Under the pieces are notes generated by a model. That model was not told the DNA's origin, made no database searches, and saw only the letters and a program-made list of their open reading frames with translations. Made by a program: the position numbers and the translations under genes. This document shows, piece by piece, positions 1-7,342 of a stretch of 11,229 bases of DNA. Every line of letters starts with the position of its first letter. The stretch's first letter is position 1. This DNA is from JAWPNA01 sp045402695. GTDB taxonomy: Bacteria; Acidobacteriota; Polarisedimenticolia; JACPZX01; DASXTC01. Location: NCBI GenBank assembly GCA_045402695.1, contig JAWPNA010000493.1:1-11229 (forward strand), read 5' to 3'.

Positions 1-1
1 C

Positions 2-1324
2 GCCAAGCGGATTCAGCTCGACTACTTCACCAGGCCGCATCCGCTGCGCGCCTGGAAGGCGCGCGCCTCGTGGGCGGCGGTGGCCATCTGCGCTCTCGTC
101 ACCCTGTGGTGGCTGATGCCGTCTCGACGGCTCGCCTGGGCGGGAGGGGAGCTGACCGCGGCGCACGCGCTTCTCGCGTCCGACTGCGGGTCGTGTCACG
201 GCGAGGGGCGAAGGTCCCCTGACGCCACCGCTGCCCCACTTGCGGGATCGGGCGGCGGCGCGGGAGCTGTCACCGACGGCGCCTGCCTGACTTGCCATGC
301 GGGACCGCTGCATCAGAAGACGCAGGTGAGCTCCCCCACGTGCGCGTCGTGTCACGCCGAGCATCGCGGCGGATCGTTGGCGGCGGTGGATGACACGCAC
401 TGCGCCGCGTGCCACGCGGCCCTCACGACGCGAACGGGCCCGCCGGAGGCGACCGCGAGAGATGTCACGTCGTTTCCCTCCGCTCATCCCGAGTTCGACG
501 CGGTGGCCAAGGGCACAGACGGAGGCCGTCTGCTCCTCAACCACCGCCTGCACCTCAAGCCGGGGATCCGCGGCGCCGGCGGCCCCGTCACGCTGGCATG
601 CGCCTCATGCCACCATCTCGATCAGGCGGGGGCGCGGATGCTCCCCGTGACGTACGAGAGAGACTGCCGGTCGTGCCATCTGCTCGGGTTCGACACCGAG
701 GGGCGCTTTGCCGAGGGGACCGTCGTGCCGCACGGGGATCCCAACGCGGTGCGCGACTACCTCGTGACCCTGTACGCGGGCAGCGCGGTCGCGGCGGCAT
801 CCGCCTCCTGGGAAAGCGATCCCGTCGCGCGCGCCATCGCCGAACAGCGATCGCGCAAGGCCAGGCTGGAGCCGGCGGCCTACACGCCACTGTCGCAACC
901 CGCTGGATCGGACAGAGCGTTCGTCGTGGAGCGCGTGGGCCTCGCCCTGACGGTGCTGCAACGCCAGACCTGCGCGCTGTGCCACGGCCCCGGTCACGGC
1001 GCCGCCCTTTCCGCCGCGGCTCCTCCGCCCGCGGGCCGGTCCCTCTACCCCGAGCCTCCCGAGATCCACAAGGCCGCGGTGCCCGCCGCCTGGATGCCGG
1101 GCGCCGAGTTCTCCCACCGCGCGCATCGCGCGCTAGCCTGCGCCGCCTGCCATCCCTCGGCCGGGACCAGCGAGGAGACGGCGGACGTCCTGGTGCCCGG
1201 CAAGGCGGTCTGCGCCTCGTGCCATCATCCAGGAGATGGCGCCCCCACGAGCTGCATCACCTGCCACCGGTACCATCCTCCGGAGGATGACCCGCTGGCG
1301 CCGTCTCGGTTCGCCCTGCCGTGA
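2..1324 (+). CDS. Membrane-anchored decahaem c-type cytochrome, 5'-truncated by the window edge
   Basis: The frame is open from base 2 without a stop, so the GTG at 80 is probably internal and the true start lies upstream of the window. The visible part is 440 residues. A basic stretch (RPHPLRAWKARA) is followed by one hydrophobic segment at about residues 22-40, which fits an inner-membrane anchor with the rest in the periplasm. Ten CXXCH motifs follow, with first Cys at about residues 62, 95, 114, 134, 200, 222, 324, 380, 404 and 418, each expected to bind a covalent haem. Two contain the FxHxxH/NHxxH-then-CXXCH pattern of cytochrome c3/c7-like modules (LNHRLH before motif 5, FSHRAH before motif 8), where the upstream His is a likely axial ligand. 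The role is presumably electron transfer across the periplasm. The exact family and partner are not recognised. It is followed by an AT-rich gap and a Fic gene, so it is likely the last gene of its own transcript. Confidence 0.88.
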   Translation, partial: AKRIQLDYFTRPHPLRAWKARASWAAVAICALVTLWWLMPSRRLAWAGGELTAAHALLASDCGSCHGEGRRSPDATAAPLAGSGGGAGAVTDGACLTCHAGPLHQKTQVSSPTCASCHAEHRGGSLAAVDDTHCAACHAALTTRTGPPEATARDVTSFPSAHPEFDAVAKGTDGGRLLLNHRLHLKPGIRGAGGPVTLACASCHHLDQAGARMLPVTYERDCRSCHLLGFDTEGRFAEGTVVPHGDPNAVRDYLVTLYAGSAVAAASASWESDPVARAIAEQRSRKARLEPAAYTPLSQPAGSDRAFVVERVGLALTVLQRQTCALCHGPGHGAALSAAAPPPAGRSLYPEPPEIHKAAVPAAWMPGAEFSHRAHRALACAACHPSAGTSEETADVLVPGKAVCASCHHPGDGAPTSCITCHRYHPPEDDPLAPSRFALP

Positions 1325-1332
1325 GCACTTGG

Positions 1333-1360
1333 AAAAACATGGGAAAAAATGTCGAAAAAA
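1333..1360. other. Three A-tracts in helical phase (likely bent DNA)
   Basis: Runs of A occur at 1333-1337, 1344-1349 and 1355-1360. Their centres are about 11 bases apart, close to one helical turn. Phased A-tracts are known to curve DNA. They lie about 40-65 bases upstream of the -35 box of the Fic promoter, where curvature or UP-like contacts can stimulate transcription. The effect here is inferred. Confidence 0.5.
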
Positions 1361-1379
1361 CGTAGCGGTCGATATTGCT

Positions 1380-1400
1380 CAAATATGTGTAACATGTTTG
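1380..1400. promoter_or_regulatory. Near-perfect inverted repeat, operator candidate for the Fic gene
   Basis: The arms CAAATATGT (1380-1388) and ACATGTTTG (1392-1400) are reverse complements at 8 of 9 positions, with a 3-base spacer. The right arm runs into the -35 box at 1398. A dimeric regulator bound here could block RNA polymerase, so this is a candidate operator. No regulator gene is next to it in the window, and none is identified. Confidence 0.45.
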
Positions 1401-1426
1401 AAACTAAGCGTTTACTGTGATATTGT
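1398..1426 (+). promoter_or_regulatory. Sigma70-like promoter with extended -10, upstream of the Fic gene
   Basis: A TTGAAA box (1398-1403) is followed after 17 bases by TATTGT (1421-1426), with TGA immediately before the -10 making an extended -10. The region is AT-rich (23 of 60 bases are G or C in 1381-1440). Transcription would start near 1433, about 35 bases before the ATG at 1469. Confidence 0.55.
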
Positions 1427-1468
1427 CAGGCTGTTGGCGGGGAAATTCTCTAGCCCGAGACCATTCGC

Positions 1469-2656
1469 ATGATCTACTACCAGACGCCGAAAAACTGGAT
1501 CAAGTACGACATGCTCGCCGTGGCCACTGAGCTGGTGGAAGCCAAATCGGTCGTTCTTGCCCTCCAGCAGATGCCCTACCAACGCTCATGGGTTGAGGCG
1601 TTACAACAGATCCAACTCAAGCGGGAGGTGGCGGGTACATCGCGGATCGAGGGGGCGGAGTTCACCGATCGTGAACTCGATGACGCTCTGAAGGAAAGCC
1701 CCGAACAACTTCAAACCCGCGCACAGAGACAAGCTCACGCAGCGAGCCAAGCCTATCGATGGATGACCAAGCTGCGGGACGACCTTCCGCTTAACAGAGA
1801 CCTGATCTGCGAGATCCATCGACGAATCGTGAGTGGAGCCGACGATGATCACTGTCCTCCCGGCCAGATTCGCCAACGCGATGAGAATGTCAATTTCGGT
1901 ACGCCTCGACATCGAGGAGCGGAAGGGGGAGACGAGTGCAACCGAGCCTTCGAGGCGTTGGCCGCTGCGATTCAACATGAATTCCGCGAACACGATCCAC
2001 TCATCCAGGCTCTTGGGGCGCACTATCACCTTGCGGCGATGCATCCGTTCCTGGACGGCAACGGACGGACGGCGCGTGCCCTGGAGGCGCTGGTGCTCCA
2101 GCGAGCTGGAGTAGGTAACATCTGCCTCATTCCTATGTCGAATTACTACAATGAGGAGAAGGCAGCCTATCTGACTGCTCTCAACGCCTCACGCGCGGGC
2201 GACCATGACCTCACTTCGTTCCTCACGTTCGGCCTGGGCGGCATAGCACGTCAGGGCCGGCAGCTGCTCGGCGAAATCAAGCACGAGGTATCCAAGGACG
2301 TCTTCCGTAGCTTGATGTACGATTTCTTCACGCGATTGGTGACACCACACAAACGGGTGATCGCCGAACGGCAGATCGCCATCCTGAAACTCCTCCTCGA
2401 CCACACCAAACTGGAACTCGCTGAGATGGAGCGACGGACTTCCGACAAGTACAAGTCACTAGGAAACCCACGCAAGGCGCTCATGCGTGACCTTGCTTAC
2501 CTAAGCCGCCTAGGGGCCGTCGAAGCGGATTTCGTTGGGGATAACCGGTTCGAATTTCGGATAAGGATGCGATGGCCCACCGAGATCACCCAAACGGAGT
2601 TCTTCAAGCGTGTGAAGCGTCTTCCGAAGACGAAGACACACTCGTTCCTGCCGTGA
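1469..2656 (+). CDS. Fic-domain protein (probable AMP-transferase) with N-terminal inhibitory motif
   Basis: The 395-residue protein has the Fic signature HPFLDGNGRTAR at residues 192-203, including catalytic His192, Asp196, Asn198 and both Arg of the ATP-binding loop. The family typically transfers AMP from ATP to a hydroxyl side chain of a target protein. An inhibitory-helix motif TSRIEG at residues 57-62 fits [S/T]xxxE[G/N], with Glu61 expected to hold the enzyme inactive by contacting the second Arg. That places it in the N-terminally self-inhibited class, so no separate antitoxin is needed. Residues about 295-370 look like a winged-helix region, common in this class. The ATG at 1469 has no clear Shine-Dalgarno sequence, but the N-terminus reads naturally from it. 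Base composition is lower in GC than the flanking genes, suggesting acquisition. The target and biological role are unknown; it could be a stress regulator, a phage-defence protein or a toxin-like element. Confidence 0.93.
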   Translation: MIYYQTPKNWIKYDMLAVATELVEAKSVVLALQQMPYQRSWVEALQQIQLKREVAGTSRIEGAEFTDRELDDALKESPEQLQTRAQRQAHAASQAYRWMTKLRDDLPLNRDLICEIHRRIVSGADDDHCPPGQIRQRDENVNFGTPRHRGAEGGDECNRAFEALAAAIQHEFREHDPLIQALGAHYHLAAMHPFLDGNGRTARALEALVLQRAGVGNICLIPMSNYYNEEKAAYLTALNASRAGDHDLTSFLTFGLGGIARQGRQLLGEIKHEVSKDVFRSLMYDFFTRLVTPHKRVIAERQIAILKLLLDHTKLELAEMERRTSDKYKSLGNPRKALMRDLAYLSRLGAVEADFVGDNRFEFRIRMRWPTEITQTEFFKRVKRLPKTKTHSFLP

Positions 2657-2674
2657 GGTCGCTTAGTTCCAGAC

Positions 2675-2698
2675 GGTGGGCCGGAGCGAGCCGCCACC
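2675..2698. terminator. Weak hairpin between convergent genes
   Basis: Between the Fic stop (2656) and the hydrolase stop (2698-2700), bases 2675-2681 can pair with 2690-2698. This gives a 7-bp GC-rich stem with a 2-base bulge and an 8-base loop. There is no T-run on either strand, so it would be an atypical terminator at best. Confidence 0.22.
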
Positions 2699-3615
2699 TA
2701 CGGCAGCGTGACCTCGAGCCCCTCGCGGGCGGCCGTCACCTGGATGCCGCCGGCCCCCGCTCGCGCCGCGGCGCGTGATTCCGCCTCGAGGCGCGCCACC
2801 GCATCGTCGTCCAGATCGGGGTTGAAGTGAAACAGGTGCAGCCTCCTCGCGCCGGCGTCGCGGCACAGCGCCAGCGCCTGCGACGGAGTGGAGTGGCCCC
2901 AGTCCCTGCGCCGCTCGTAGCCCGACTCGTCGAAGAAGGTGTCGTGGATCACCAGATCGGCGCCCGACGCGGCCGCCAGGACCAAATCGCGGTAGCGGCG
3001 CCGGACGTCCGCGGCCCTCCCTTCGGCCGCCATGCCGGATCCCAGCAGAGGCCCGTCCCAGGGCGCGGTGTCGCACAGGTACGCCAGGCTTGCTCCGGTG
3101 TCCGGCTCGAGGATTACGTAGCCCAGCGTGACGTCCGCGTGGTTCATCCGGACGGGGACGACGCGAGCCGTCCCCACGGCAATGGCCTCCCCGGCCCTCG
3201 CCACGTGGAACCGGTACGACGATCTCACCTGCTCGTAAGGGACGGGGAAGTTAGCGGCGCTGTGCAGCAGCGACACCACGTTGTCGTCGAGCGGCGTCGT
3301 GGAGGATCCGACGTCGGGAAAGTGGACATCGAACAGGTTGCCCTCGACGTAGGCCGGCTCGAAGAAGGGAAGCCCCTGGATATGGTCCCAGTGGCGGTGG
3401 GTGAACAGCAGCGTCGCGCGGCCCCGGCCCGACAAGACATCCTTTCGCGCCATCAAGTGCTTTCCGAGGTTGCGCAGGCCGGTGCCTCCGTCCAGCGCGA
3501 TGATCGACCCATCCGAGATCTCCACCGACACGCACGGCGTGTTCCCCCCCGATCGCGCCGTGGACGGACCGGGGACGGGAATCGATCCGCGGACTCCCCA
3601 GTAGCGCACCTTCAT
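2698..3615 (-). CDS. Metallo-beta-lactamase-fold hydrolase (PhnP/RNase Z-like group)
   Basis: The 305-residue cytoplasmic protein has no signal peptide. The N-terminus MKVRYWGVRGSIPVPG and the SGGNTPCV stretch (residues 22-29) are typical of the one-domain MBL-fold hydrolases related to PhnP, RNase Z and class II cyclic-nucleotide phosphodiesterases. The metal motif HxHxDH is HRHWDH at residues 73-78. Further candidate ligands are His159 (NHAD), Asp182 (CDT) and His241 or His263 near the C-terminus. It should be a two-metal (Zn or Mn) phosphoesterase, but the substrate cannot be read from the sequence. The ATG directly follows the TGA of the upstream cytochrome gene (TGAATG) and has its own strong Shine-Dalgarno sequence, so it is translationally coupled and the last gene of the operon. 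Its pairing with an electron-transfer module is unexplained; it might turn over a signalling nucleotide. Confidence 0.9.
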   Translation of the reverse strand: MKVRYWGVRGSIPVPGPSTARSGGNTPCVSVEISDGSIIALDGGTGLRNLGKHLMARKDVLSGRGRATLLFTHRHWDHIQGLPFFEPAYVEGNLFDVHFPDVGSSTTPLDDNVVSLLHSAANFPVPYEQVRSSYRFHVARAGEAIAVGTARVVPVRMNHADVTLGYVILEPDTGASLAYLCDTAPWDGPLLGSGMAAEGRAADVRRRYRDLVLAAASGADLVIHDTFFDESGYERRRDWGHSTPSQALALCRDAGARRLHLFHFNPDLDDDAVARLEAESRAAARAGAGGIQVTAAREGLEVTLP

Positions 3616-6600
3616 TCAGCGGCCTCCTTCGGCCTGGCCCGCGGGGCGCGTGATGATCGGCACCGGAACGGGCGGGGGCTCGGGCGCCAGGGTGAACGGG
3701 CGGGGCGGAACTGCAGGCTGGTCGGTCACCGTGAAGAGGATACCGTCGCGCAGGTAGAATCGCTCCATCTCCTGCTTGGTGAAGGGACGCGCGCCGCGCC
3801 TGCCGAACACCGCCACCTGGTGTCCACTCTCGTCCACCGAGCGGTCCCGGTCCAGCCCCTTCGACAGTGCCAGCGCGGGGCCGTGCGTGTGATAGGTGGC
3901 GATCAGCCGCGGCGAGAGAGGGGGCGCGAAGCCGTAGTTGCCCGGCGTCTCCTTCGGGGAGGTGAGCTGCAGCACGCGCAGGCCGTTGGCGCCGTCGGCC
4001 ACGTAGGCGAACAGACTCACGTTGGTCATCGCCACCTTCACGTCGTTGACGTCGTTCATCCGCCCTCCGGCGTCGAACATCTGATCGAGGCGCGGCGACT
4101 CGGGCTTCTCCACGTCCACGACGGCCAGCCCCTGCCGGCCCGCGGCGACGAAGGCCCAGGTCCGCCCCACGTAGATGCCGCGCGCGCCGGCCAAGGGCAG
4201 GGAGGCGCCCGCCACCGGGGCCGGAGAATCCAGCCTCGTCACGTCCAGAACCTTGAGTCCTTCGGCATCCACCACGAATGCGTAACGGTGCTGTATGGCC
4301 ACCGCGGCCGGCTTGTTCAGGAACGGCGCCCCCAGCTCCGCGACGATCCGAGGCTGCATCGGGTCGTCCACCGAGACCACGACCAGTCCTCTGTCGCACA
4401 GCACGTAGACGTAGTGGCCGGCGATGGCCAGGTTCACCGCCCCATCGAGCGCTCCGTCCGGGTTGAAGGTGGCCGCGCGCTGGAGGAAGTTATTGCGCGG
4501 ATCGCCGTCGAGCAACGTGGCCGCTCCCACCAGGATCAGCCCCTCGTAGCGGTCGGTGACGTAGAGGTAGGCGTACATCGGGTGAATCGGCTGCTCTTCG
4601 TTTTCCGGCCGGCGCGCGCGGGCCGGGTCGACCGCCAGCGTCGAGGGAGAGGCCACCGCGGTGGCCCATCGCGTCTTGACGCTCGTGTTCTGTCCAAGCG
4701 GAGACACTGGAGAGGTGACGATCCTCTCCGAGAAGCTCTTGTTCTCGATGGAGGCCACGTCGTACACCATGAGCCCCCCGGGCCCGTCCGCCGTGTAGAG
4801 ATACTCCCCGCGAGCCGCGATCGAGACGGCGTTGCGCGCGTCATGGTGCTGGGACTCGGTCAGGCGGCCGCCGCGCTTTTCGTGCGCCGCGAAGCGGGCG
4901 GGGTAGGCCAGCGAGTGGAGGTACGAGCCGATGACCGCCTGAGGCTCCTCGATCTCGGTGACGGTGACCCCCTCGATCCCGCCGTCGCCGCACGCGACCC
5001 AGGCGCGCCGCCCCATGAAGTTGACCGTGTTGGTGCCCAGCCCCAGGAGCTGAGCCATGACGGCGTTGTTGTCCCCCCCTCGTGAGACGTGGCAGTCGGT
5101 GCACCCCTTGGTCTCCTTCGCGCGCACCGTGTGCGGCACGTGGGTGTTGAAGACCTGCCCCGAGTACCCCTCGGCCGACACCGTCTGCTGCTGAGCGTAG
5201 ATCCAGTCGCGGTTCTGGTTCTGGCTCGACACCAGCACCGCGGACGACGACCTCACCGGCGCCACGCGGTGGCCCGTGACGGTGCCGTCCACTCCCAGCA
5301 TGTACACCTCGTCGCGAAGCACCTGGGGATTGTACGAGGTCCAGTTGCGCAGGATCTGGCCGTCATCGTGCAGCAACGGAGTTTTCTCGTTGGCCTTCAT
5401 CGGGACGTGGCACCCGAAGCACGAGGTCACCCACGAGGAGTGGCAGGCGTAGCAGGTCATCGCCTCGTTGCGATGGGCCAGCGCGCCGGCGCCGGCTTCA
5501 TCTACGGCGGACACATCACCCCACGTCGATCCATCGCGCCGGATAGTCTTGGCCAGGCGGGATCGCTCATTGTAGAACGGGGAGGCAGGGTCGATCGTGT
5601 CGATCACCTGCACCACCTCCCATTCGAGGTTCGGGTCCACCATCGAGCGCTGGATGATCCGGCCTCCCACCTCCACGAACCGCCGCCGGCCGGCCGGAGT
5701 GCTGTAGGCCAGCAGGGAGCGCCCGCCTCCCGAGGCCGGACCCGACGTGACCAGGGAGGCTCGATTCCGGATGGTCCCATGACAGTCAGTGCAGTCGATC
5801 TCGATCGCGTTGCGGGTCTCGCCGTACAGGCGGCCGTCGCCGTGGGCGTCCTGCTCGAAGTGGCAGTCCACGCAGTGCATGCCCTTCTCCAGGTGGATGT
5901 CTTTCAGATGCACGGCCCGGGAGAAGCGGTCGGGCGCGTCATGAGGGACGACCTTGTCCTGCGCGTCGAGAAGGTTGCCCCGGCGGTCCTGCTTGTACAC
6001 CTTGCGGAAGACCCATCCGTGGCCGTGGTAGTCGGCGAACTGCGTGCGCGTCAGGCGCGGATTGAGCCCGCTCACTTCGGCGAGGAACTCCGGGTCGGAC
6101 CAGTTCCCTTTCAGCGCCGCTTCCTCCGGGCTGGAATCCAGCAGCGCGCGCCGCTCCCGGGGGGTGAGGCGCTTTTCCTTGACCGGGTACATCAGCTCGC
6201 CGTCGGTCTCCTGGTCCCACCAGGTGGTTCCGGCGTACGGATTGACGAAGGCTGTTCCCTGGTGCATGTGGCACACCATGCAGGAGCTGGACGGGATGGC
6301 GCGCGTCAGCGTGTGCCGGATCGGGTGGCCCGATTCCTCCTTCGGGATGCTCGGGTCGTCCGTGGCGGATCGCCCTCGGTTGCCAAAGCGGGCGTAGGGG
6401 CCCGAGTCGAACGGATCGCGGTTGTTGGCGTACACCAGGTGGCAGGCGGTGCATCCCGAGGAGCGGTAGTCGCCCGCGTGGTCGTTGGTCCCCAGAAACG
6501 ACAGCATCGGATCCAGCAGCCGCGTCTTCTGCAGGCCGAGAAAGACCGGGTCGGTGCGCAGCGCGGTGCCGAAACCCCGCACCGACAACCGCGGGTCGGG

Positions 6601-7341
6601 GCGGCCGGGCTCCTCGTCCTTGAGCGGCACTCCCACTTCGGGGGAGAACCGCCCTCCGCGCTCGAAGACTCTCAGCGTGTTGCCGGGCTGGGTGATCTCG
6701 AAGCGCGGCAGTGGATCGAGGAAGGGGAGAACTCCCTTGGTCTTTGTCTCCTCGGGCGTGGGCATCGGATCGGAGTAGATCCTCGCCGGCGTGCCATCGG
6801 GCGCGTACGACTCGCCGAAGCGGTAATCCTTCAGAGGAAAGGCGCCGTTGTTGTACAGCGCCGCGCCCCACAGCATCGCGCCCGTAGTCATCATCGACCG
6901 GCTCACCCGCGAGACCTCGGAGGCGTGGCATCCCGCCGGCCCGCAGGCCATAGGCGCCGCCCGCAGATCACCCGGGTTGACGAAGCGCACGAAGGCGGGG
7001 TCCTCGCTGTTGAGCAGGGCGTAGGTGCGCGGCGGGTTGGCCGAGGTGGGCCAGGCTCCCGGGTAGCGCGGCCGCACGTGGGCACGGTCCTTCTCGAGGG
7101 AATCGGGATCGCCGCCGTGACAGTCGGCGCACCCGAGACGCACGGCGGGGCTCTCGTGCATCGGCTCGATGCCGGCGTGACACTTCGACGAGACGCACCC
7201 CATGGATTTGGCCTGCGCCTGCGCGGCGGTCTGCCGGGAGAGACCCAGCCCGCCGGCGGCGGCGCCGGTGGAAGCCGCTCCATCCGCTCCCAGCATCCCC
7301 CCCAGCATCCACACGACGAAAAGGGCCATTGACGAGTCCAT
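3616..7341 (-). CDS. Decahaem c-type cytochrome fused to a C-terminal LVIVD-type beta-propeller
   Basis: The 1241-residue exported protein starts at the only available ATG; an in-frame TGA lies 18 bases upstream. The hydrophobic N-terminus (residues 5-20) looks like a secretion signal but lacks a basic n-region. There are ten haem sites. Eight are CXXCH, with first Cys at residues 71, 297, 354, 490, 517, 630, 641 and 747. Two are CX4CH, CVSSKCH (49-55) and CGPAGCH (133-139). Residues about 835-1130 form LVIVD-like propeller repeats, with blade motifs such as YVYVLCDRGLVVVSV, YAFVVDAEGLKVLDV, WAFVAAGRQGLAVVDV and AYVADGANGLRVLQL. The C-terminus is Pro-rich (1210-1230). It probably works in the periplasm or at the outer surface, passing electrons through the haem chain while the propeller binds a partner or substrate. 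It begins 1 base after the outer-membrane barrel gene and abuts the hydrolase gene. I do not recognise a named family member. Confidence 0.93.
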   Translation of the reverse strand: MDSSMALFVVWMLGGMLGADGAASTGAAAGGLGLSRQTAAQAQAKSMGCVSSKCHAGIEPMHESPAVRLGCADCHGGDPDSLEKDRAHVRPRYPGAWPTSANPPRTYALLNSEDPAFVRFVNPGDLRAAPMACGPAGCHASEVSRVSRSMMTTGAMLWGAALYNNGAFPLKDYRFGESYAPDGTPARIYSDPMPTPEETKTKGVLPFLDPLPRFEITQPGNTLRVFERGGRFSPEVGVPLKDEEPGRPDPRLSVRGFGTALRTDPVFLGLQKTRLLDPMLSFLGTNDHAGDYRSSGCTACHLVYANNRDPFDSGPYARFGNRGRSATDDPSIPKEESGHPIRHTLTRAIPSSSCMVCHMHQGTAFVNPYAGTTWWDQETDGELMYPVKEKRLTPRERRALLDSSPEEAALKGNWSDPEFLAEVSGLNPRLTRTQFADYHGHGWVFRKVYKQDRRGNLLDAQDKVVPHDAPDRFSRAVHLKDIHLEKGMHCVDCHFEQDAHGDGRLYGETRNAIEIDCTDCHGTIRNRASLVTSGPASGGGRSLLAYSTPAGRRRFVEVGGRIIQRSMVDPNLEWEVVQVIDTIDPASPFYNERSRLAKTIRRDGSTWGDVSAVDEAGAGALAHRNEAMTCYACHSSWVTSCFGCHVPMKANEKTPLLHDDGQILRNWTSYNPQVLRDEVYMLGVDGTVTGHRVAPVRSSSAVLVSSQNQNRDWIYAQQQTVSAEGYSGQVFNTHVPHTVRAKETKGCTDCHVSRGGDNNAVMAQLLGLGTNTVNFMGRRAWVACGDGGIEGVTVTEIEEPQAVIGSYLHSLAYPARFAAHEKRGGRLTESQHHDARNAVSIAARGEYLYTADGPGGLMVYDVASIENKSFSERIVTSPVSPLGQNTSVKTRWATAVASPSTLAVDPARARRPENEEQPIHPMYAYLYVTDRYEGLILVGAATLLDGDPRNNFLQRAATFNPDGALDGAVNLAIAGHYVYVLCDRGLVVVSVDDPMQPRIVAELGAPFLNKPAAVAIQHRYAFVVDAEGLKVLDVTRLDSPAPVAGASLPLAGARGIYVGRTWAFVAAGRQGLAVVDVEKPESPRLDQMFDAGGRMNDVNDVKVAMTNVSLFAYVADGANGLRVLQLTSPKETPGNYGFAPPLSPRLIATYHTHGPALALSKGLDRDRSVDESGHQVAVFGRRGARPFTKQEMERFYLRDGILFTVTDQPAVPPRPFTLAPEPPPVPVPIITRPAGQAEGGR
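3623..3629 (-). promoter_or_regulatory. Strong Shine-Dalgarno for the hydrolase gene, inside the end of the cytochrome gene
   Basis: On the minus strand AAGGAGG lies 7 bases before the ATG at 3615. It sits within the last codons of the cytochrome gene, so the hydrolase can be initiated efficiently by itself or by ribosomes ending at the adjacent TGA. Confidence 0.75.
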
Positions 7342-7342
7342 G

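Noticed and set aside
409..1290. Long alternative frame (293 codons) within the first cytochrome gene, plus minus-strand frames there
   Set aside because: They are Arg/Pro-rich shadows. The frame from base 2 holds ten CXXCH motifs.
2827..7332. Two very long plus-strand open frames (2827-5085 and 5089-7332) opposite the cytochrome and hydrolase genes
   Set aside because: They are antisense shadows in GC-rich DNA: Arg/His/Val-rich with no domain or signal. The minus-strand frames carry haem motifs, propeller repeats and the HxHxDH motif.
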